From positions 1 through 8,836 of the forward strand of contig CAZEZY010000102.1 of assembly GCA_964516635.1 (NCBI GenBank): DNA of 8,836 nucleotides, read 5' to 3'. Of the stretch, positions 5,489 through 8,836 are shown in pieces. Made by a program: the position numbers and the translations under genes. The notes under the pieces were generated by a model. That model was not told where the DNA came from. It did no database searches and was given only the letters and a program-made list of their open reading frames with translations. Position 1 is the stretch's first letter; every line of letters starts with the position of its first letter. The stretch is from CAZEZY01 sp964516635. Lineage in GTDB: Bacteria; Pseudomonadota; Gammaproteobacteria; Burkholderiales; Burkholderiaceae_C.

Positions 5489-6475
5489 ATGACCCTTCCA
5501 GACCCCGTTGACACCCTGATCGTTCCGTTTGCCATCACCGATGACGAGGCCTGCCGGCCCGTGCTGGACCGTTGCCATCTGCCGCATCTGCAAACCCTGC
5601 TGGTCAACTGGCATCCGGGCCCGCTGAGGCAGGTGGGGGCTTATCACCTCAACACACCACACGAGCATGCCCTCGGGGAAGCGCTGGGCTGGGCCAGTCG
5701 CCCGGATGGCACCTTGCCCCTGGCGGCCCACGCGGCAGGCCTCACAGAGCGACCCTGCGCCTGGTTTCACCCCTGCCACTGGAACGTGGGCATGGAACAG
5801 GTCAGCCTCCAGAGCGCCGACGGGCTGGAAGTGACCGAAGCGGAATCCCTGGCCCTGCTGCAGGCCTTGCAACCGCTGGCAGAGGAGGATGGCCTGGCGC
5901 TGCTTTATGAAGAACCTGGCCGATGGCGTGCCGAAGGACCGGTGTTCCGCGATCTGCCCTGGGCCAGCCTCGATCGCGTCGCATACCGCCGCATCGACGG
6001 ATGGCTGCCCGAAGCCGAACGCACCCCCGCTGCCCGCCCACTGCTCCGATTGCAGAACGAAGCACAGATGCTTTTTTACACCCATCCGGCGAACGACGAT
6101 CGAGCGGCGAGGGGCCTGGCGTCGGTGAATGGATTCTGGATCAGCGGTTGCGGGCAACTGGAGGCCTCTGAAAGAAGGGGCGCAAACGTTCAGATGGAAA
6201 CCTCTCTACGTCAACCGGCCCTGCAAGGCCACTGGACAGATTGGGCTCGTGCGTGGCAGGCGCTGGATGCAACGGTGATGCCATCCTGGCTCGAACGGGC
6301 ACAGAGAGGCGAACACCTCACACTGATACTCTGCGGGGAACGAGGCTGGCGCCGCTGGACCCCCCAGTCGCCGACCGGCGTCAGACCCGTGTTGACTGGG
6401 ACGTCGTGGTGGCGCCGATGGTGGAAAGGCCGTGCCACCCCGCCCTCAGTGACAGGCATACTCGAGGGTTTATGA
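5489..6475 (+). CDS. Uncharacterised conserved protein upstream of recJ (often annotated phosphoglycerate mutase-like)
   Basis: This 328-residue soluble protein has no signal peptide or membrane segment. Its sequence resembles a family I associate with Burkholderiales, where it is usually labelled hypothetical or cofactor-independent phosphoglycerate mutase-like. Conserved-looking blocks are T-P-H-E-H-A-L-G-E-A-L-G-W (57-69), P-C-H-W-N-V-G-M-E-Q-V (95-105), A-S-L-D-R-V (159-164) and the stretch 188-222, which includes L-Q-N-E-A-Q-M-L-F-Y-T-H-P and V-N-G-F-W-I-S-G-C-G. The last block faintly recalls the N-x-x-W-x-W-G-x-G motif of archaeal-type phosphoglycerate mutases, but I cannot see the metal-binding Asp/Ser/His set of that superfamily, so enzymatic activity is unproven. 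The C-terminus is rich in Trp and Arg (307-314). The ATG at 5489 has a weak ribosome binding site. Its TGA overlaps the recJ ATG (ATGA), which implies co-translation with recJ. Confidence 0.8.
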   Translation: MTLPDPVDTLIVPFAITDDEACRPVLDRCHLPHLQTLLVNWHPGPLRQVGAYHLNTPHEHALGEALGWASRPDGTLPLAAHAAGLTERPCAWFHPCHWNVGMEQVSLQSADGLEVTEAESLALLQALQPLAEEDGLALLYEEPGRWRAEGPVFRDLPWASLDRVAYRRIDGWLPEAERTPAARPLLRLQNEAQMLFYTHPANDDRAARGLASVNGFWISGCGQLEASERRGANVQMETSLRQPALQGHWTDWARAWQALDATVMPSWLERAQRGEHLTLILCGERGWRRWTPQSPTGVRPVLTGTSWWRRWWKGRATPPSVTGILEGL

Positions 6476-8208
6476 AGATCGTACTGCGCGACGCACCGCC
6501 CCGTTCCGTGTGGGCACTGGAACAGGCAGGCATCCATCCCCTGCTGGCTCGCCTGTTCGCTGCACGCGGTGTCCACCACACCGATGAGCTGGACGACAAC
6601 CTGGCACGGTTGCAGCCGCCACAGGCCATGCGGGGGACCAGCGAGGCCGCTGTCCTGCTGGCTGACGCCCTGCAGCAGGGCAGCCGTGTCTGCATCGTGG
6701 CGGATTACGACTGCGATGGTGCCACCGCCTGTGCCACCGCGATTCGCGGGCTGCGATTGCTCGGCGAACCCCTCGACTGGTTTTCGGTGGATTACCTGGT
6801 CCCGGATCGGGTGGCCGATGGTTATGGCCTGACACCGGCCATCGCCGATCGCGTGAAGGCGCGTGGCGCGGATGTGCTGGTGACGGTGGACAACGGCATC
6901 GCAAGCGTGGAAGGTGTGGCACATGCCCGCGCACTCGGCATGCAGGTGCTGGTCACCGACCACCATCTGCCCGCCGTGGTGGACGGCAGGGTCACCCTGC
7001 CCGAGGACTGTGTGATCGTCAACCCGAACCAGCCCGGATGCACCTTTCAGAGCAAGTCGATTGCCGGGGTGGGGGTGATGTTCTATGTGCTCTTGGCACT
7101 GCGCGCGGAACTGCGTCAGCGCGGTGTCTTCACGACCCAGCAGCAACCGCGCATCGATTCGCTGCTGCCGCTGGTGGCCCTGGGCACGGTGGCCGATGTG
7201 GTCAGGCTGGATGCGCACAACCGGCGCCTGGTGGCTCAGGGACTGCGGCGCATACGGGCCGGCCTGATGCCTGCCGGCATGCAGGCCCTGTTTGCCGTGG
7301 CGGGTCGTCAGGCGCCGACGGCCAGCAGTTTCGACCTCGGTTTTGCGCTGGGCCCCCGACTCAATGCAGCCGGCCGGCTGAGTGACATGACACTGGGGAT
7401 TGAATGCCTGACCACCGAGGATGCGGAACGCGCTGACGCCCTGGCACAGCAACTCGATGGCATCAACCGGGAGCGCAAATCGCTCGAAGGCGACATGCGC
7501 GAGCAAGCCATGCAGCTCGCAGAAGCCTTGTGGGACGAATCCGAATCGCCGCCACCGGCTCTCTGCCTGTTCGACCCCGACTTTCACGAAGGCGTGATCG
7601 GCATTGTGGCGGCCCGCCTCAAGGACAGACTCTACCGTCCCACGTTTGTGTTTGCCGCCAGCCAGGCGCCCGGCAAGACACACGAACTCAAGGGATCCGG
7701 GCGCTCCATTCCGGGTTTTCATCTGCGCGATGCGCTTGACCTGATCGCAAAACGGCACCCTGGCGTCCTGCTGCGCTTCGGTGGCCACGCGGCCGCCGCC
7801 GGCTGCACGATAGCCGAGGAACACCTGGACACGTTTGACCAGGCCTTCCAGCAGATCGCCAGCGAGTGGCTGGATGCTGCCACCCTCGAGCGTCGGCTCG
7901 AAGCCGATGGCGCACTCGATCCGAAATACCGACGGGTAGACCTGATCGACACCCTTCAACAGCAGGTGTGGGGACAGGGATTCGCCCCACCCGTTTTTTG
8001 CGAGGAACTGGAGGTGGTTTCCCAGCGGCTGGTTGGGCAGAAACACCTGCAGATCCGGGTTCGGCATGGCAGCGAACTGGTCGACGGCATCTGGTTTGGC
8101 CATACAGACCCCCTGCCCCCCCGGGTGAAACTGGCCTTCCGGATGGACGCCGACGAATGGCAAGGTCAGCGACGGGTGCGGTTTCTGGTGGAAGGGGCGG
8201 AGTGGTGA
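6472..8208 (+). CDS. recJ: RecJ, single-stranded-DNA-specific 5'-3' exonuclease
   Basis: RecJ degrades single-stranded DNA 5' to 3' in recombination (RecF pathway), mismatch repair and base excision repair, in the cytoplasm. This 578-residue copy has full family length. The DHH domain shows A-D-Y-D-C-D-G (77-83), V-T-V-D-N-G-I (137-143), the namesake V-T-D-H-H (161-165) and G-T-V-A-D-V-V-R-L-D (238-247), which supply the metal ligands. G-P-R-L-N-A-A-G-R-L (294-303) and F-H-E-G-V-I-G-I-V-A (371-380) follow. The DHHA1 domain carries G-S-G-R-S-I-P-G-F-H-L (408-418) and R-F-G-G-H-A-A-A-A-G (435-444), and an OB-like domain ends the protein. The start ATG overlaps the previous stop (ATGA) and begins M-K-I-V-L-R, a plausible N-terminus. 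All catalytic motifs appear intact. Confidence 0.96.
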   Translation: MKIVLRDAPPRSVWALEQAGIHPLLARLFAARGVHHTDELDDNLARLQPPQAMRGTSEAAVLLADALQQGSRVCIVADYDCDGATACATAIRGLRLLGEPLDWFSVDYLVPDRVADGYGLTPAIADRVKARGADVLVTVDNGIASVEGVAHARALGMQVLVTDHHLPAVVDGRVTLPEDCVIVNPNQPGCTFQSKSIAGVGVMFYVLLALRAELRQRGVFTTQQQPRIDSLLPLVALGTVADVVRLDAHNRRLVAQGLRRIRAGLMPAGMQALFAVAGRQAPTASSFDLGFALGPRLNAAGRLSDMTLGIECLTTEDAERADALAQQLDGINRERKSLEGDMREQAMQLAEALWDESESPPPALCLFDPDFHEGVIGIVAARLKDRLYRPTFVFAASQAPGKTHELKGSGRSIPGFHLRDALDLIAKRHPGVLLRFGGHAAAAGCTIAEEHLDTFDQAFQQIASEWLDAATLERRLEADGALDPKYRRVDLIDTLQQQVWGQGFAPPVFCEELEVVSQRLVGQKHLQIRVRHGSELVDGIWFGHTDPLPPRVKLAFRMDADEWQGQRRVRFLVEGAEW

Positions 8209-8836
8209 CGGCAGGCATCGAGGTGCGGTATGCGGACGACGCCCTGCTCGTGCTGAACAAACCCGCCGGGCTGCTCTCTGTCCCTGGCAAAGGCCTGGCC
8301 CTCGCCGACTGCCTGAGCGCCCGCGCGCAGGTGGCGTATCCCGACGCGCGGGTGGTGCATCGGCTCGACATGTCGACATCCGGGCTGCTGGTCATGGCCA
8401 TCGGACTGGACGCCCAGCGGGCGCTCAATCGGCAATTTGCCCATCGCGAAGTGCACAAGCGATACGAGGCGGTGGTGGCGGGAACACCCGATGACCGCAA
8501 CGCCGACCCGGATGGCTGGAGCGACATCCGGTTACCCCTGATCGTGGACTGGCCCAACCGGCCTCGCAGCAAGGTGGATCACCCACTTGGCAAACCCAGC
8601 CATACCCGATGGCGGCGACACCAACAGGCCAGCCCACTTGCTGGTACCACACGCCTCGAATTGAAGCCAATCACCGGCCGGTCACACCAGTTGCGGGTTC
8701 ACCTCCAAGCCATCGGTCATCCGATCGTCGGGGATGAGCTTTACGCTCCACCGGAAGTGGCTGGCCAGGCAGCGCGGCTGCTCCTTCATGCCCAGGAACT
8801 GGCCCTGCATCACCCGCACAGCGGACAGTGGCTGAC
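8205..8836 (+). CDS. rluA: RluA-type pseudouridine synthase (C-terminus cut by the window end)
   Basis: The reading frame is open from a GTG at 8205 to the window end, 210 codons. RluA isomerises uridine to pseudouridine in 23S rRNA and in some tRNAs (positions 746 and 32 in E. coli). H-R-L-D-M-S-T-S-G (52-60) holds the catalytic aspartate D55. L-N-K-P-A-G-L-L-S-V-P-G (17-28), L-P-L-I-V-D-W-P-N-R-P (110-120) and K-P-I-T-G-R-S-H-Q-L-R-V-H (154-166) match E. coli RluA closely, which separates it from RluC and RluD; there is no S4 domain. E. coli RluA has 219 residues, so only about 10 seem to be missing. Two GTG codons stand in tandem (8202 and 8205); 8205 is preferred because GAAGGGG lies 7 bases before it. 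It overlaps the recJ stop (GTGA). The non-ATG start makes it easy to miss. Confidence 0.9.
   Translation, partial: MTAGIEVRYADDALLVLNKPAGLLSVPGKGLALADCLSARAQVAYPDARVVHRLDMSTSGLLVMAIGLDAQRALNRQFAHREVHKRYEAVVAGTPDDRNADPDGWSDIRLPLIVDWPNRPRSKVDHPLGKPSHTRWRRHQQASPLAGTTRLELKPITGRSHQLRVHLQAIGHPIVGDELYAPPEVAGQAARLLLHAQELALHHPHSGQWL

Noticed and set aside
5410..5607. Upstream extension of lolC to 5607.
   Set aside because: It would run across the divergent promoter region into the opposite gene, adds an Arg/Ser-rich leader not seen in the family, and ATG 5409 has a ribosome binding site and the family N-terminus.
6211..8379. A 722-codon open frame on the minus strand, antisense to recJ.
   Set aside because: It mirrors recJ, whose catalytic motifs are all intact on the plus strand. 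Long antisense frames are common in GC-rich genes with biased third positions, and its translation shows no recognisable domain.
1..8836. Search by eye for CRISPR repeats, tRNA genes, insertion-sequence ends or attachment sites.
   Set aside because: The window is almost filled with recognisable genes, the largest gene-free gap is 107 bases, and I saw no regularly spaced repeats, tRNA-like cloverleaf sequence or transposase.

Overview
The window looks like a chromosomal stretch from a GC-rich betaproteobacterium, most likely Burkholderiales. The grounds are a Sox thiosulfate-oxidation operon, a lolC-lolD pair with no second permease gene, and an uncharacterised gene directly upstream of recJ that resembles a family I associate with Burkholderiales. 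Coding density is very high, and neighbouring genes often overlap by a few bases. I see no insertion sequence, prophage, CRISPR array, tRNA or rRNA.

Left part (1-3458, all on the minus strand, so read right to left). An ArsR-family regulator of the SoxR type is followed by soxC, soxD, a small periplasmic c-type cytochrome and the beginning of soxY, which the window edge cuts off. The first genes are tightly coupled: the regulator and soxC overlap by 8 bases, and soxC and soxD share one base. SoxCD is the sulfane dehydrogenase that oxidises the persulfide sulfur carried on SoxYZ in the periplasm. The small cytochrome resembles the C-terminal heme domain of SoxD and may accept its electrons. 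Upstream of the regulator lies an 8+8 bp perfect inverted repeat, a good candidate operator. Between the cytochrome and soxY there is a terminator-like hairpin, and one of its arms also belongs to an 18-bp perfect palindrome, so two alternative RNA folds are possible.

Middle (3459-5409, minus strand). lolC and lolD overlap by 8 bases and encode the permease and ATPase of the lipoprotein-releasing ABC transporter of the inner membrane. The operon reads towards the sox genes with only 107 bases between them.

Right part (5489-8836, plus strand). A divergent operon contains an uncharacterised 328-residue protein, the single-strand exonuclease RecJ, and a RluA-type pseudouridine synthase cut by the window end. 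All three genes are joined by ATGA or GTGA overlaps, which indicates translational coupling. The lolC and right-hand operons share a 79-bp divergent promoter region.

I did not find a wholly new multi-gene system. The most interesting points are the possible attenuator between the cytochrome and soxY, the cysteine pattern and operator of the sox repressor, the SoxD-like cytochrome, and the unknown protein locked to recJ.
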